The notes under the pieces are model-generated. The model made no database searches, was not told the origin of the DNA, and saw nothing but the letters and a program-made list of their open reading frames with translations. Both the position numbers and the translations under genes were made by a program. DNA of 64,000 nt from Chlorella sorokiniana (taxonomy: Eukaryota > Chlorophyta > Trebouxiophyceae > Chlorellales > Chlorellaceae), in the NCBI GenBank assembly GCA_025917655.1, contig CP084618.1:310001-374000 (forward strand), given 5' to 3'. Every line of letters begins with the position of its first letter. The stretch's first letter is position 1. This document shows, piece by piece, positions 10,351 through 22,954 of this stretch.

Positions 10351-13300
10351 TTATGTTATGTTATGTTACACTGGTTTAACGTCCGCCTTCGGGACAATCA
10401 CTGTCCCTCGCAGACGGGGCATAGGGCCCATGCAACTCAGACGCAAACGGGCCCATCCCTGTTGCAGCCGAGGCCAACAGACAGGAACGGGCTGGCCCTC
10501 GAAACCGGGAACTCATCAGGCCAGCAGCGCACGGGAGTCAAAGCCCGGGCCCGCGCACCCCCATCGCGACGAGGTGAAGATGCAAGATGCAGCAAGCACA
10601 CGGGATGGCAAGCAAGCACGCAAGCAAAGCATGATGACAAGGATGCAAAGCAAGGCAAACTGTGAAAGAGTCAGAAAAGGCAAGGAAGAATCCAACGCAA
10701 GCCGGGCACGGGCTGGCAGGGGCCGCGAGAACGGCGACGTAGGCCCACTCAAGCCGGGGTCGCCTCGCGGTGGGGCTGGGGCTCAGAATCGCTGCTGTGG
10801 GTGTCGTCTCCAGCCAACGACAGACGGTAGCAGCGGTGCACAAAGCTAGCCACCGCCACCGGATCCTGCGCAAGGAACTGTGCCAAGGTTCCCTGCCCCG
10901 CCAACGGACCGCTGGGCGGACGCAGACCGACCCCAAAAAGGGACTCACTGTAATCGGCTCGCAAGCGGGCATACTTTGGGCAGTCAAACACCATGTGATG
11001 CTCGTCCTCCACAGCACCCAACGAGCAGTGGGGGCAAATCCGGCTGGGCCTGTCCAACCCCTCACGCCGCCCAGTCTCCACCCGCAACCAATGACAGCCC
11101 GTGCGGAACCTGGCAAGGCTGGCCATGCGCACACGGCTGTCAACCTCGGTCAGGTACGATTGCGGGCGACGGCAGTACGTATCACGCGTGAGCCCCCCTC
11201 ACACTAGCGCAGTAAAACTGCACTTTGGGCTGGGATGGTGCTCCCTGCAAGACGCCCTCGACGTAGGCCTCGTCAGCGAGGCTGCACGCCTCGCCAACAT
11301 CGACCTGGCAGGGCTCCCCACCATCAAGGGGACCCAACCCCAGGCTGATGTGTGGCGCTGCGAGTGGTTGGCCGATTGTTGTGTGCATGGGGCAGAGCTG
11401 GTGGGACGCCATCCAAGCCCACCTGCTCGTGGTCTGTGGTGCAAAGCCGGTCATGAATCATGGCAAGGGAGCAACGCGACGGTGCGCGAGAGCGATGGCG
11501 GTGCGTGGCGCTGCGAGTGGTTGGCCGATTGTTGTGTGCATGGGGCAGAGCTGGTGGGATGCCATCCAAGCCCACCTGCTCGTGGTCTGTGGTGCAAAGC
11601 CGGTCATGAATCATGGCAAGGGAGCAACGCGATGGTGCGCGAGAGCGATGGCGGTGCGTGGCGCTGCGAGTGGTTGGCCGATTGTTGTGTGCATGGGGCA
11701 GAGCTGGTCGGATGCCATCCAAGCCCACCTGCTCGTGGTCTGTGGTGCAAAGCCGGTCGCGAATCATGGCAAGGGAGCAACGCCACGGTGCGCGAGAGCG
11801 ATGGCGATGTTATGTTATGTTATGTTACACTGGTTTAACGTCTGCCTTCGGGACAATCACTGTCCCTCGCAGACGGGGCATAGGGCCCATGCAACTCAGA
11901 CGCAAACGGGCCCATCCCTGTTGCAGCCGAGGCCAACAGACAGGAACGGGCTGGCCCTCGAAACCGGGAACTCATCAGGCCAGCAGCGCACGGGAGTCAA
12001 AGCCCGGGCCCGCGCACCCCCATCGCGACGAGGTGAAGATGCAAGATGCAGCAAGCACACGGGATGGCAAGCAAGCACGCAAGCAAAGCATGATGACAAG
12101 GATGCAAAGCAAGGCAAACTGTGAAAGAGTCAGAAAAGGCAAGGAAGAATCCAACGCAAGCCGGGCACGGGCTGGCAGGGGCCGCGAGAACGGCGACGTA
12201 GGCCCACTCAAGCCGGGGTCGCCTCGCGGTGGGGCTGGGGCTCAGAATCGCTGCTGTGGGTGTCGTCTCCAGCCAACGACAGACGGTAGCAGCGGTGCAC
12301 AAAGCTAGCCACCGCCACCGGATCCTGCGCAAGGAACTGTGCCAAGGTTCCCTGCCCCGCCAACGGACCGCTGGGCGGACGCAGACCGACCCCAAAAAGG
12401 GACTCACTGTAATCGGCTCGCAAGCGGGCATACTTTGGGCAGTCAAACACCATGTGATGCTCGTCCTCCACAGCACCCAACGAGCAGTGGGGGCAAATCC
12501 GGCTGGGCCTGTCCAACCCCTCACGCCGCCCAGTCTCCACCCGCAACCAATGACAGCCCGTGCGGAACCTGGCAAGGCTGGCCATGCGCACACGGCTGTC
12601 AACCTCGGTCAGGTACGATTGCGGGCGACGGCAGTACGTATCACGCGTGAGCCCCCCTCACACTAGCGCAGTAAAACTGCACTTTGGGCTGGGATGGTGC
12701 TCCCTGCAAGACGCCCTCGACGTAGGCCTCGTCAGCGAGGCTGCACGCCTCGCCAACATCGACCTGGCAGGGCTCCCCACCATCAAGGGGACCCAACCCC
12801 AGGCTGATGTGTGGCGCTGCGAGTGGTTGGCCGATTGTTGTGTGCATGGGGCAGAGCTGGTGGGACGCCATCCAAGCCCACCTGCTCGTGGTCTGTGGTG
12901 CAAAGCCGGTCATGAATCATGGCAAGGGAGCAACGCGACGGTGCGCGAGAGCGATGGCGGTGCGTGGCGCTGCGAGTGGTTGGCCGATTGTTGTGTGCAT
13001 GGGGCAGAGCTGGTGGGATGCCATCCAAGCCCACCTGCTCGTGGTCTGTGGTGCAAAGCCGGTCATGAATCATGGCAAGGGAGCAACGCGATGGTGCGCG
13101 AGAGCGATGGCGGTGCGTGGCGCTGCGAGTGGTTGGCCGATTGTTGTGTGCATGGGGCAGAGCTGGTCGGATGCCATCCAAGCCCACCTGCTCGTGGTCT
13201 GTGGTGCAAAGCCGGTCGCGAATCATGGCAAGGGAGCAACGCCACGGTGCGCGAGAGCGATGGCGATGTTATGTTATGTTATGTTACACTGGTTTAACGT

Positions 13301-16300
13301 CTGCCTTCGGGACAATCACTGTCCCTCGCAGACGGGGCATAGGGCCCATGCAACTCAGACGCAAACGGGCCCATCCCTGTTGCAGCCGAGGCCAACAGAC
13401 AGGAACGGGCTGGCCCTCGAAACCGGGAACTCATCAGGCCAGCAGCGCACGGGAGTCAAAGCCCGGGCCCGCGCACCCCCATCGCGACGAGGTGAAGATG
13501 CAAGATGCAGCAAGCACACGGGATGGCAAGCAAGCACGCAAGCAAAGCATGATGACAAGGATGCAAAGCAAGGCAAACTGTGAAAGAGTCAGAAAAGGCA
13601 AGGAAGAATCCAACGCAAGCCGGGCACGGGCTGGCAGGGGCCGCGAGAACGGCGACGTAGGCCCACTCAAGCCGGGGTCGCCTCGCGGTGGGGCTGGGGC
13701 TCAGAATCGCTGCTGTGGGTGTCGTCTCCAGCCAACGACAGACGGTAGCAGCGGTGCACAAAGCTAGCCACCGCCACCGGATCCTGCGCAAGGAACTGTG
13801 CCAAGGTTCCCTGCCCCGCCAACGGACCGCTGGGCGGACGCAGACCGACCCCAAAAAGGGACTCACTGTAATCGGCTCGCAAGCGGGCATACTTTGGGCA
13901 GTCAAACACCATGTGATGCTCGTCCTCCACAGCACCCAACGAGCAGTGGGGGCAAATCCGGCTGGGCCTGTCCAACCCCTCACGCCGCCCAGTCTCCACC
14001 CGCAACCAATGACAGCCCGTGCGGAACCTGGCAAGGCTGGCCATGCGCACACGGCTGTCAACCTCGGTCAGGTACGATTGCGGGCGACGGCAGTACGTAT
14101 CACGCGTGAGCCCCCCTCACACTAGCGCAGTAAAACTGCACTTTGGGCTGGGATGGTGCTCCCTGCAAGACGCCCTCGACGTAGGCCTCGTCAGCGAGGC
14201 TGCACGCCTCGCCAACATCGACCTGGCAGGGCTCCCCACCATCAAGGGGACCCAACCCCAGGCTGATGTGTGGCGCTGCGAGTGGTTGGCCGATTGTTGT
14301 GTGCATGGGGCAGAGCTGGTCGGACGCCATCCAAGCCCACCTGCTCGTGGTCTGTGGTGCAAAGCCGGTCATGAATCATGGCAAGGGAGCAACGCCACGG
14401 TGCGCGAGAGCGATGGCGGTGCGTGGCGCTGCGAGTGGTTGGCCGATTGTTGTGTGCATGGGGCAGAGCTGGTGGGATGCCATCCAAGCCCACCTGCTCG
14501 TGGTCTGTGGTGCAAAGCCGGTCATGAATCATGGCAAGGGAGCAACGCGACGGTGCGCGAGAGCGATGGCGGTGCGTGGCGCTGCGAGTGGTTGGCCGAT
14601 TGTTGTGTGCATGGGGCAGAGCTGGTCGGACGCCATCCAAGCCCACCTGCTCGTGGTCTGTGGTGCAAAGCCGGTCGCGAATCATGGCAAGGGAGCAACG
14701 CCACGGTGCGCGAGAGCGATGGCGATGTTATGTTATGTTATGTTACACTGGTTTAACGTCTGCCTTCGGGACAATCACTGTCCCTCGCAGACGGGGCATA
14801 GGGCCCATGCAACTCAGACGCAAACGGGCCCATCCCTGTTGCAGCCGAGGCCAACAGACAGGAACGGGCTGGCCCTCGAAACCGGGAACTCATCAGGCCA
14901 GCAGCGCACGGGAGTCAAAGCCCGGGCCCGCGCACCCCCATCGCGACGAGGTGAAGATGCAAGATGCAGCAAGCACACGGGATGGCAAGCAAGCACGCAA
15001 GCAAAGCATGATGACAAGGATGCAAAGCAAGGCAAACTGTGAAAGAGTCAGAAAAGGCAAGGAAGAATCCAACGCAAGCCGGGCACGGGCTGGCAGGGGC
15101 CGCGAGAACGGCGACGTAGGCCCACTCAAGCCGGGGTCGCCTCGCGGTGGGGCTGGGGCTCAGAATCGCTGCTGTGGGTGTCGTCTCCAGCCAACGACAG
15201 ACGGTAGCAGCGGTGCACAAAGCTAGCCACCGCCACCGGATCCTGCGCAAGGAACTGTGCCAAGGTTCCCTGCCCCGCCAACGGACCGCTGGGCGGACGC
15301 AGACCGACCCCAAAAAGGGACTCACTGTAATCGGCTCGCAAGCGGGCATACTTTGGGCAGTCAAACACCATGTGATGCTCGTCCTCCACAGCACCCAACG
15401 AGCAGTGGGGGCAAATCCGGCTGGGCCTGTCCAACCCCTCACGCCGCCCAGTCTCCACCCGCAACCAATGACAGCCCGTGCGGAACCTGGCAAGGCTGGC
15501 CATGCGCACACGGCTGTCAACCTCGGTCAGGTACGATTGCGGGCGACGGCAGTACGTATCACGCGTGAGCCCCCCTCACACTAGCGCAGTAAAACTGCAC
15601 TTTGGGCTGGGATGGTGCTCCCTGCAAGACGCCCTCGACGTAGGCCTCGTCAGCGAGGCTGCACGCCTCGCCAACATCGACCTGGCAGGGCTCCCCACCA
15701 TCAAGGGGACCCAACCCCAGGCTGATGTGTGGCGCTGCGAGTGGTTGGCCGATTGTTGTGTGCATGGGGCAGAGCTGGTGGGACGCCATCCAAGCCCACC
15801 TGCTCGTGGTCTGTGGTGCAAAGCCGGTCATGAATCATGGCAAGGGAGCAACGCGACGGTGCGCGAGAGCGATGGCGGTGCGTGGCGCTGCGAGTGGTTG
15901 GCCGATTGTTGTGTGCATGGGGCAGAGCTGGTGGGATGCCATCCAAGCCCACCTGCTCGTGGTCTGTGGTGCAAAGCCGGTCATGAATCATGGCAAGGGA
16001 GCAACGCGACGGTGCGCGAGAGCGATGGCGGTGCGTGGCGCTGCGAGTGGTTGGCCGATTGTTGTGTGCATGGGGCAGAGCTGGTCGGACGCCATCCAAG
16101 CCCACCTGCTCGTGGTCTGTGGTGCAAAGCCGGTCGCGAATCATGGCAAGGGAGCAACGCCACGGTGCGCGAGAGCGATGGCGATGTTATGTTATGTTAT
16201 GTTACACTGGTTTAACGTCTGCCTTCGGGACAATCACTGTCCCTCGCAGACGGGGCATAGGGCCCATGCAACTCAGACGCAAACGGGCCCATCCCTGTTG

Positions 16301-17218
16301 CAGCCGAGGCCAACAGACAGGAACGGGCTGGCCCTCGAAACCGGGAACTCATCAGGCCAGCAGCGCACGGGAGTCAAAGCCCGGGCCCGCGCACCCCCAT
16401 CGCGACGAGGTGAAGATGCAAGATGCAGCAAGCACACGGGATGGCAAGCAAGCACGCAAGCAAAGCATGATGACAAGGATGCAAAGCAAGGCAAACTGTG
16501 AAAGAGTCAGAAAAGGCAAGGAAGAATCCAACGCAAGCCGGGCACGGGCTGGCAGGGGCCGCGAGAACGGCGACGTAGGCCCACTCAAGCCGGGGTCGCC
16601 TCGCGGTGGGGCTGGGGCTCAGAATCGCTGCTGTGGGTGTCGTCTCCAGCCAACGACAGACGGTAGCAGCGGTGCACAAAGCTAGCCACCGCCACCGGAT
16701 CCTGCGCAAGGAACTGTGCCAAGGTTCCCTGCCCCGCCAACGGACCGCTGGGCGGACGCAGACCGACCCCAAAAAGGGACTCACTGTAATCGGCTCGCAA
16801 GCGGGCATACTTTGGGCAGTCAAACACCATGTGATGCTCGTCCTCCACAGCACCCAACGAGCAGTGGGGGCAAATCCGGCTGGGCCTGTCCAACCCCTCA
16901 CGCCGCCCAGTCTCCACCCGCAACCAATGACAGCCCGTGCGGAACCTGGCAAGGCTGGCCATGCGCACACGGCTGTCAACCTCGGTCAGGTACGATTGCG
17001 GGCGACGGCAGTACGTATCACGCGTGAGCCCCCTCACACTAGCGCAGTAAAACTGCACTTTGGGCTGGGATGGTGCTCCCTGCAAGACGCCCTCGACGTA
17101 GGCCTCGTCAGCGAGGCTGCACGCCTCGCCAACATCGACCTGGCAGGGCTCCCCACCATCAAGGGGACCCAACCCCAGGCTGATGTGTGGCGCTGCGAGT
17201 GGTTGGCCGATTGTTGTG
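10351..17218. repeat. Higher-order satellite, units 1-5 (1459-bp period)
   Basis: Modules of LINE-B 3' end (antisense) lie at 10351-11346, 11810-12805, 13269-14264, 14728-15723 and 16187-17181. Each is 995-996 bases and is separated from the next by GATG plus three 153-bp repeats (463 bases), so the period is exactly 1459. The units are nearly identical, implying recent amplification or active homogenisation. On the minus strand each module encodes the LINE ORF2 C-terminus, with LARFRTGCHWLRVETGRRE followed by CPHC...EDEHHMVFDCPKY. This is repeated debris, not a set of genes. Copia element 1 interrupts the next 153-bp block at 17219. Confidence 0.95.
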
Positions 17219-20200
17219 TGTTGAGATGTGGCTGAGCCACATGTCCAGCCTGCACACCCGCAGCACATCTCCCCAGCTGCCACGTGGCAGACGCTGCTGA
17301 CGTGGACACCCTTTCGTCATGCATGAGCTTGACCCGCCTAATATGCTCAGACACCCTTCGATTATGCTTTCCCACTTTATTCTAAGTTGATTGACCCCCA
17401 TGCCATGCATTTCTGTGCACGTGAGCCCCGCCGTCATGCCACTACCACAAACACTACCCCGCATATGCCGGAATAATGCCAATAGTAGCATTGTGCTGCT
17501 CCAGCCTATTTAGCGCCATTCTGCGCCCTCTTTCATACTCTTGCGCTCTTTGTAACTACCTCCATCCAACAGGTTATGGGCCCCAGCTCCCTCCTCTGCC
17601 CTTGAGTCCGGCACACGCTCTTGCCGTCACCCCAGACGCCTTTTCTCGCTGCCAGCGCCCCTCGCACCACTCGCGAGCACTTCCGCCTCGACCTCCGGAA
17701 CGGCGCCTTCGACCGAAGCCTCTCAGACTAAGCCCGCCTTTGCTTGCGGCACATTTCGCACATAGCAGCGCCTTTTCGCTCGCACAGCGCCGCCTTTCGC
17801 TCGCACAGCCAGCGCCTTTTGCTGCCTAGCTGCCAGCCAGCAGCCGACAGCTCAATTCTGCTTTCCGGCAGCCTAAATCTGCTTTCGACAGCACCTGCTC
17901 GCAAAGAGACAGCTGCTTGAGCAGCTGTGTGGCAGCTGAGTAAGCGAGTTGGGTCACTTGTGACCAGCTCGATACCCCGCCTCCCGCCAAGTTACTAAAC
18001 TTCCACTTTGCCTCAACCCACTGCCGTAGCTCTACGCTGACACAACCACTTAAGATAAGTGCAAGCAGCGCCCTAGCGCCTCCGCGCGCCGCTGCTCCGC
18101 CCCTCTGGCCCCTCCGTTATTGGCAGTGCCCCAGCGCCTAAGTGCGCCGCTGCCTTTGCCCCCTGGGCACTCTCCTTCAGGCAGTGCCCTAGCGCCGTCG
18201 AGCGCCGCTGCCATCCACATCTGTCCTGCCCCCTTTCCCGTCTATTCCTCCACTTCTGTTACATTTACTCAAAGGTGGTGCCTGGGCTGTGCTGTCCACG
18301 TGTGGCACGCAGCTCCCCCGTTCGGTGCCTGGCCTCGTGTGCCACGTACCGGCTACTTATTCTTAGGCACCGACCTTCCCCACCTTTCCGCCAGCCATCT
18401 CCGGCGGCACAATCTGCGGCACCCCTTGCCGCGGCACCTCCGAGCACGCACTAGCAGAGGCACAAGGTGCCTGCTAGCGGCCGCCAGCCGTCAGCAGTCA
18501 GCAGTTGCACACAAGCGTGGACAGCATGGCGACAGACGGCATGTCCATTGAGCGGCTGGACTGGGACAACTACACAGTGTGGGCAGCCAACATGAAGTTC
18601 TTCCTCACCACCAAGAAGTGCTGGCACACCGTCGTCAGCACCGAGGCCCCAACAACTCCCGAGGACATCAAGGCAGACGAGCTCGCCCTCTCCTACATCG
18701 GCCTCCTCGTCAAGCCCCACCACCAGCCAACCATCCTGCGCTGCACCACGGCCAACCAAGCCTGGACCACTCTGCAAGGCATCTTCGCCGCCAAGTCCTT
18801 CGCACGCAAGCTCCAACTGCGCCGTGAGCTCAACTCTCTGAAGATGGCCTCCACCGAGACCGTCACCGCCTTCACCAACCGTGCCAAGGCCCTGCAAGAC
18901 CAGCTCAACGCCGCCGGCCACAAGGTCGAAGACATCGACGTGGCGTGCCAAGTCCTGGCTGGCCTGCCCTCCACCTTCGACACAGTCGTCACCGTCATCG
19001 AAACCACCACCGCCTCCGCCGGCACATTCACCGTGGATGACATCCTGCCCCACCTTCTGCAAGCCGAGCACCGCCGCGCCAAGCCCGACGTCATCCGCAG
19101 CTCCGACTCAGCCCTGATGGCCTCCTTCCATCCTCGCCGCGACGACCGGCACTCCAACAGCAATGGCGCTCCCCGCAACATCAACGGCATCAACCGCAAC
19201 AACGGCCCTCGCGGCAGTGGCCCCCGCAGCAGCAACCCCCGCATGCGGCCGCCCAACTTCAACGGTCCACCACCCAGCTTTGGCCCACCACGCACCTTCG
19301 GCATCCGCGTCGACGAGCGCTCCTCCCGCGATGCCCGCGCCTACGCCGAAGGCACCTGCCTCTACTGCCACAAGCCTGGCCACTACGCCCACGAGTGCAA
19401 CAAGAAGCGCCGCGACATGGAAGCCCGCCGCTTCAACCAACGCCCGCCGCCTTCCAACCGCAGCGTCAACGCCCAGTACAGCGCCATCGCCTTCACCGCC
19501 GCCACCACCTCCAACACCATCAGCGACAACTGGATCGTGGACACTGGAGCGAGCCGGCACATCACACCACACCAGCAACTCCTCACCAACCTGCGCCCGG
19601 CGCCGCAGCCCATCCGCATCACTTTCGGCAACGGCAGCGTAGGAGAGGCCACCCTCATCGGCGACGCGTACCTGCAGCCCAACCTTGACAACCTGATCAA
19701 GCTCACCGACGTGCTCTACATGCCAGACGCCGCCGACAACCTCCTGTCCGTCAACCGAGCCACCCAGAAAGGCATCAGCTTCTCCTTTGACCGCACCGGC
19801 TGCCAGATCTCCATGGGCAACCACATGATTGCCTACGGCTACACCGACGCCACCAGCAACACCTACCACCTGGCCAGCCGCTGCCTCGAGCCAGGCTCCG
19901 CCGCCTACGCCCTCACCATCGCCTACGCTGCACGCGCCCACACACCCAACCTGTGGCACCGCCGCCTCGGCCACCTCGGCTACGACAACCTGGCCAAGCT
20001 CACCACCATGGCCACCGGCATCAGCATCGACCCCTCTGACTTCAAAGCCACCAGCGCAGACACCTGCGACGCCTGCACCCTGGGCAAGCAACATCGCCAA
20101 CCGTTCAACGCCTCCACCTCCTTCACCCACAAGCCTCTGGAGCTGCTGCACACCGACCTCTGCGGTCCCATGCCAGTCCCCTCCCACGGTGGCAGCCTGT

Positions 20201-22954
20201 ACTTCATGACCATCCTGGATGACTACACTGGCTACTCTCACATCGCTCCCTTGCGCCGCAAGTCTGACGCCGCTGACTTCCTGAAGACCACCGTCAACCT
20301 GCTGGAGCGTCAGACCGGCCACACCGTCAAGCGCATCCGCTCTGACAACGGCGGCGAGTTCATCAACAACGACCTGGACACCTTCTACAAGTCCAAGGGC
20401 ATCCAGTCAGAGACCACCGTCTCCTACACGCCCCAGCAAAACGGCAAGGCTGAGCGTCTCAACCGCACCCTGCTGGACAAGGCGCGCCCCATGCTGGCCG
20501 AGTACAACCTGCCCAAGCATCTTTGGGCCGAAGCCATCGTCACCGCCAACTACTTGCGCAACCGCTCGCCAACATCTGCCCAAGACGTCACCCCCTACGA
20601 GATGCTTCACGGCACCAAGCCCGACCTCTCCCACCTGCGCATCTTTGGCGCCCGTGCCTACGCCCACATTCCAACAGCACTACGCTCCAAGCTCGATGCA
20701 GTTAGCGAGCCCGGCCGCTTCATCGGCTACCCCACCAACACCAAAGGCTACAAGATCCTGCTGGACAACGGCTCCATCGTCATCAGCCGCGATGTCACCT
20801 TCAATGAGGCCAGCTCCAACCTGCCCAAGCCCATCCTGCCAGAGACCATTTCCCTCATCGACAACGATGACACCGGCGACACCGAGTCCGTGGGAGCACC
20901 AGCCGAGCCTGAAGACCCACCTTCTCCTCCCATCGCCCTGCGGCGCACCGAGCGTGCCGCTGCGCGCCGCCCAGCCAGCCAGTGGCAGGACGACGCATAC
21001 CGCATCACCTCTCGAGCCACCATCAACATCGCCACCGCAACAGCTGAGCCTACCACCCTGGAGGAAGCCCTGCAATCTCCCAACGCCGACCTTTGGCGCT
21101 CCGCCATGGACGAGGAGATCGCTTCCCTGGCCGCCAACAACACCTGGACCCTGCAACCTACACCTCCTGGCGTCAAGCCCATTCCAGTCAAGTGGGTCTA
21201 CAAGGAGAAGCGCGACGCCAACGGCAACATCGAGCGCTACAAGGCCCGCCTCGTCGTCAAAGGCTTCCACCAACGCGAAGGCATCGACTACGACCAAGTG
21301 TTTGCACCTGTCTCCAAGTACTCCACCCTGCGCACCGTGTTGGCCATTGCTGCCGACCTGGACCTAGAGATTCACCAGCTGGACATCAAGACCGCCTTCC
21401 TCAACGGCAAGCTGGACGAAGACGTCTACATTCAGCAACCTCCTGGCTACCACAACGGCAACCATGACCAAGCATGCAAGCTGAACAAGGCCCTCTATGG
21501 ACTCAAGCAAGCTTCTCGAGCCTGGCATCGCACCCTGAAGACCGAGATCGAGTCCATGGGCTTCACCGAGTCAGCTGCTGACCCAGGCCTCTTCATCAAG
21601 CTGTCCTCTCCACCAGTCTACCTGCTCATCTACGTCGACGACATCCTGGTCATCACCGCCGACACATCCATGCTGAGCTCCATCAAGAAGCAGATAGCCA
21701 CCGCCTTCGACACCCGCGACCTGGGCCCAGCCTCCTTCTTCCTGGGCATCGACATCATGCGAGACCGCGCCTCCAAGACCATCAAGCTGACCCAGACCCG
21801 TCACACTACCGACCTGCTGTCCAAGTTCAGCATGGACAAGTCCAAGCCTTTCGACACACCCTCAAGCATCGCCTTCAAGCTCACCGCCGACGGAGACCCA
21901 CTGGACATCTCAGAGCACCCCTACTCCACACTCATCGGCTCCCTCATGTACCTGGCATCCTGCACCAGACCCGATATCGCCCAAGCCGTGGGAGCGCTGG
22001 CCCGCTACATGTCCAAGCCCACCACCTCCCACTGGACTGCAGCCAAGCATGTGCTGCGCTACCTCGCTGGTACCCCTGACTACGGCATCATCTTCAGCCC
22101 GTCCAACGCTACCCTCGACGCCTACTGCGACGCCAACCATGCTGGCGACATCGACACCCGCCGCTCCACCACCGGCTACGTCTTCACCTTCAAGAACGGC
22201 GCCATCACCTGGAGCTCACGCCTGCAACCCACCGTCGCCTCATCTACTACAGAAGCTGAGTACATGGCAGCCGCCTCCGCCGTCAAGGAAGCACTGTGGC
22301 TGCGCAAGCTCTTCGCTGACCTGGACCTGCACATCGCCTGCATCGACATCAAGTCAGACAGCCAATCAGCCATTCACATGCTGAAGAATCCAGTCATCTC
22401 CCTTCGCTCCAAGCACATCGACATCATCCACCACTTTGCACGCGAGCGCGTCATCCGTGGCGAAGTCAACTTCAGCTACATCCCCACCGATGCCATGGTT
22501 GCTGACATCCTGACCAAGCCCGTGCCCACCAACAAGTTCAAGTACTGCCGCGCAGCTATGGGCATCGCCTGAGTGCAGCGGCTGTGCAGCCTGCGTGGGA
22601 GTGTTGAGATGTGGCTGAGCCACATGTCCAGCCTGCACACCCGCAGCACATCTCCCCAGCTGCCACGTGGCAGACGCTGCTGACGTGGACACCCTTTCGT
22701 CATGCATGAGCTTGACCCGCCTAATATGCTCAGACACCCTTCGATTATGCTTTCCCACTTTATTCTAAGTTGATTGACCCCCATGCCATGCATTTCTGTG
22801 CACGTGAGCCCCGCCGTCATGCCACTACCACAAACACTACCCCGCATATGCCGGAATAATGCCAATAGTAGCATTGTGCTGCTCCAGCCTATTTAGCGCC
22901 ATTCTGCGCCCTCTTTCATACTCTTGCGCTCTTTGTAACTACCTCCATCCAACA
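17219..22954 (+). mobile_element. Ty1/copia LTR retrotransposon, copy 1 (looks whole)
   Basis: It has 353-bp LTRs at 17219-17571 and 22602-22954 that appear identical, starting TGTTGAGATG and ending CATCCAACA. A 5-bp target duplication TTGTG (17214-17218, 22955-22959) flanks it. The primer-binding site GGTTATGGGCCCCAGC at 17572 is complementary to the anticodon region of initiator tRNA-Met, the half-tRNA priming known from Drosophila copia. A purine tract GTGGGAG precedes the 3' LTR. A leader of about 930 bases comes before a single gag-pol frame. It is inserted in a 153-bp satellite repeat. Matching LTRs mean a very recent insertion. Confidence 0.97.
18505..22572 (+). CDS. Copia gag-pol polyprotein, one open frame (1355 aa)
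   Basis: Order of parts follows Ty1/copia: gag domain (about residues 10-190), CCHC knuckle CLYCHKPGHYAHEC (285-298), aspartic protease DTGA (346-349), integrase with the HHCC region from about 480 and core near TDLCGP and SDNGGEF (about 550-650), reverse transcriptase with YVDD (about 1044), then RNase H (from about 1200, DAYCDANHAGD). Integrase upstream of RT is diagnostic of copia rather than gypsy. The second Met (MATDGMS, 18526) has a better start context than the first. It is codon-biased and strongly GC-rich, like a host gene. Confidence 0.95.
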   Translation: MHTSVDSMATDGMSIERLDWDNYTVWAANMKFFLTTKKCWHTVVSTEAPTTPEDIKADELALSYIGLLVKPHHQPTILRCTTANQAWTTLQGIFAAKSFARKLQLRRELNSLKMASTETVTAFTNRAKALQDQLNAAGHKVEDIDVACQVLAGLPSTFDTVVTVIETTTASAGTFTVDDILPHLLQAEHRRAKPDVIRSSDSALMASFHPRRDDRHSNSNGAPRNINGINRNNGPRGSGPRSSNPRMRPPNFNGPPPSFGPPRTFGIRVDERSSRDARAYAEGTCLYCHKPGHYAHECNKKRRDMEARRFNQRPPPSNRSVNAQYSAIAFTAATTSNTISDNWIVDTGASRHITPHQQLLTNLRPAPQPIRITFGNGSVGEATLIGDAYLQPNLDNLIKLTDVLYMPDAADNLLSVNRATQKGISFSFDRTGCQISMGNHMIAYGYTDATSNTYHLASRCLEPGSAAYALTIAYAARAHTPNLWHRRLGHLGYDNLAKLTTMATGISIDPSDFKATSADTCDACTLGKQHRQPFNASTSFTHKPLELLHTDLCGPMPVPSHGGSLYFMTILDDYTGYSHIAPLRRKSDAADFLKTTVNLLERQTGHTVKRIRSDNGGEFINNDLDTFYKSKGIQSETTVSYTPQQNGKAERLNRTLLDKARPMLAEYNLPKHLWAEAIVTANYLRNRSPTSAQDVTPYEMLHGTKPDLSHLRIFGARAYAHIPTALRSKLDAVSEPGRFIGYPTNTKGYKILLDNGSIVISRDVTFNEASSNLPKPILPETISLIDNDDTGDTESVGAPAEPEDPPSPPIALRRTERAAARRPASQWQDDAYRITSRATINIATATAEPTTLEEALQSPNADLWRSAMDEEIASLAANNTWTLQPTPPGVKPIPVKWVYKEKRDANGNIERYKARLVVKGFHQREGIDYDQVFAPVSKYSTLRTVLAIAADLDLEIHQLDIKTAFLNGKLDEDVYIQQPPGYHNGNHDQACKLNKALYGLKQASRAWHRTLKTEIESMGFTESAADPGLFIKLSSPPVYLLIYVDDILVITADTSMLSSIKKQIATAFDTRDLGPASFFLGIDIMRDRASKTIKLTQTRHTTDLLSKFSMDKSKPFDTPSSIAFKLTADGDPLDISEHPYSTLIGSLMYLASCTRPDIAQAVGALARYMSKPTTSHWTAAKHVLRYLAGTPDYGIIFSPSNATLDAYCDANHAGDIDTRRSTTGYVFTFKNGAITWSSRLQPTVASSTTEAEYMAAASAVKEALWLRKLFADLDLHIACIDIKSDSQSAIHMLKNPVISLRSKHIDIIHHFARERVIRGEVNFSYIPTDAMVADILTKPVPTNKFKYCRAAMGIA

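Noticed and set aside
10351-10375. (TTATG)n runs as telomere-like repeats
   Set aside because: Only two to four copies, always at the LINE-B 3' end and followed by the same hairpin; they are LINE tails.
9565-10665. Open frames of 250-390 aa running through the 153-bp repeats (also 2435-3685, 41856-43037, 47612-49036)
   Set aside because: Repeats of 3n length keep frames open; the frames run across LINE-B and poly-A junctions, so they are not genes.
10351-17218. CRISPR-like regularly spaced repeats
   Set aside because: Repeat units are 153 and 1459 bases and contiguous, with no short direct repeats and unique spacers.
16585-17283. Minus-strand frame (232 aa) with EDEHHMVFDCPKY as a host zinc-finger gene
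   Set aside because: It is the end of LINE-B ORF2, present in every satellite module and longer here only by chance.
19108-20322. Long antisense frame (404 aa) across copia 1, and a similar longer one across copia 2
   Set aside because: It is a mirror of the GC-rich gag-pol codons, has no recognisable domain and is Gly/Val/Ala-rich; it is a shadow of the sense frame.
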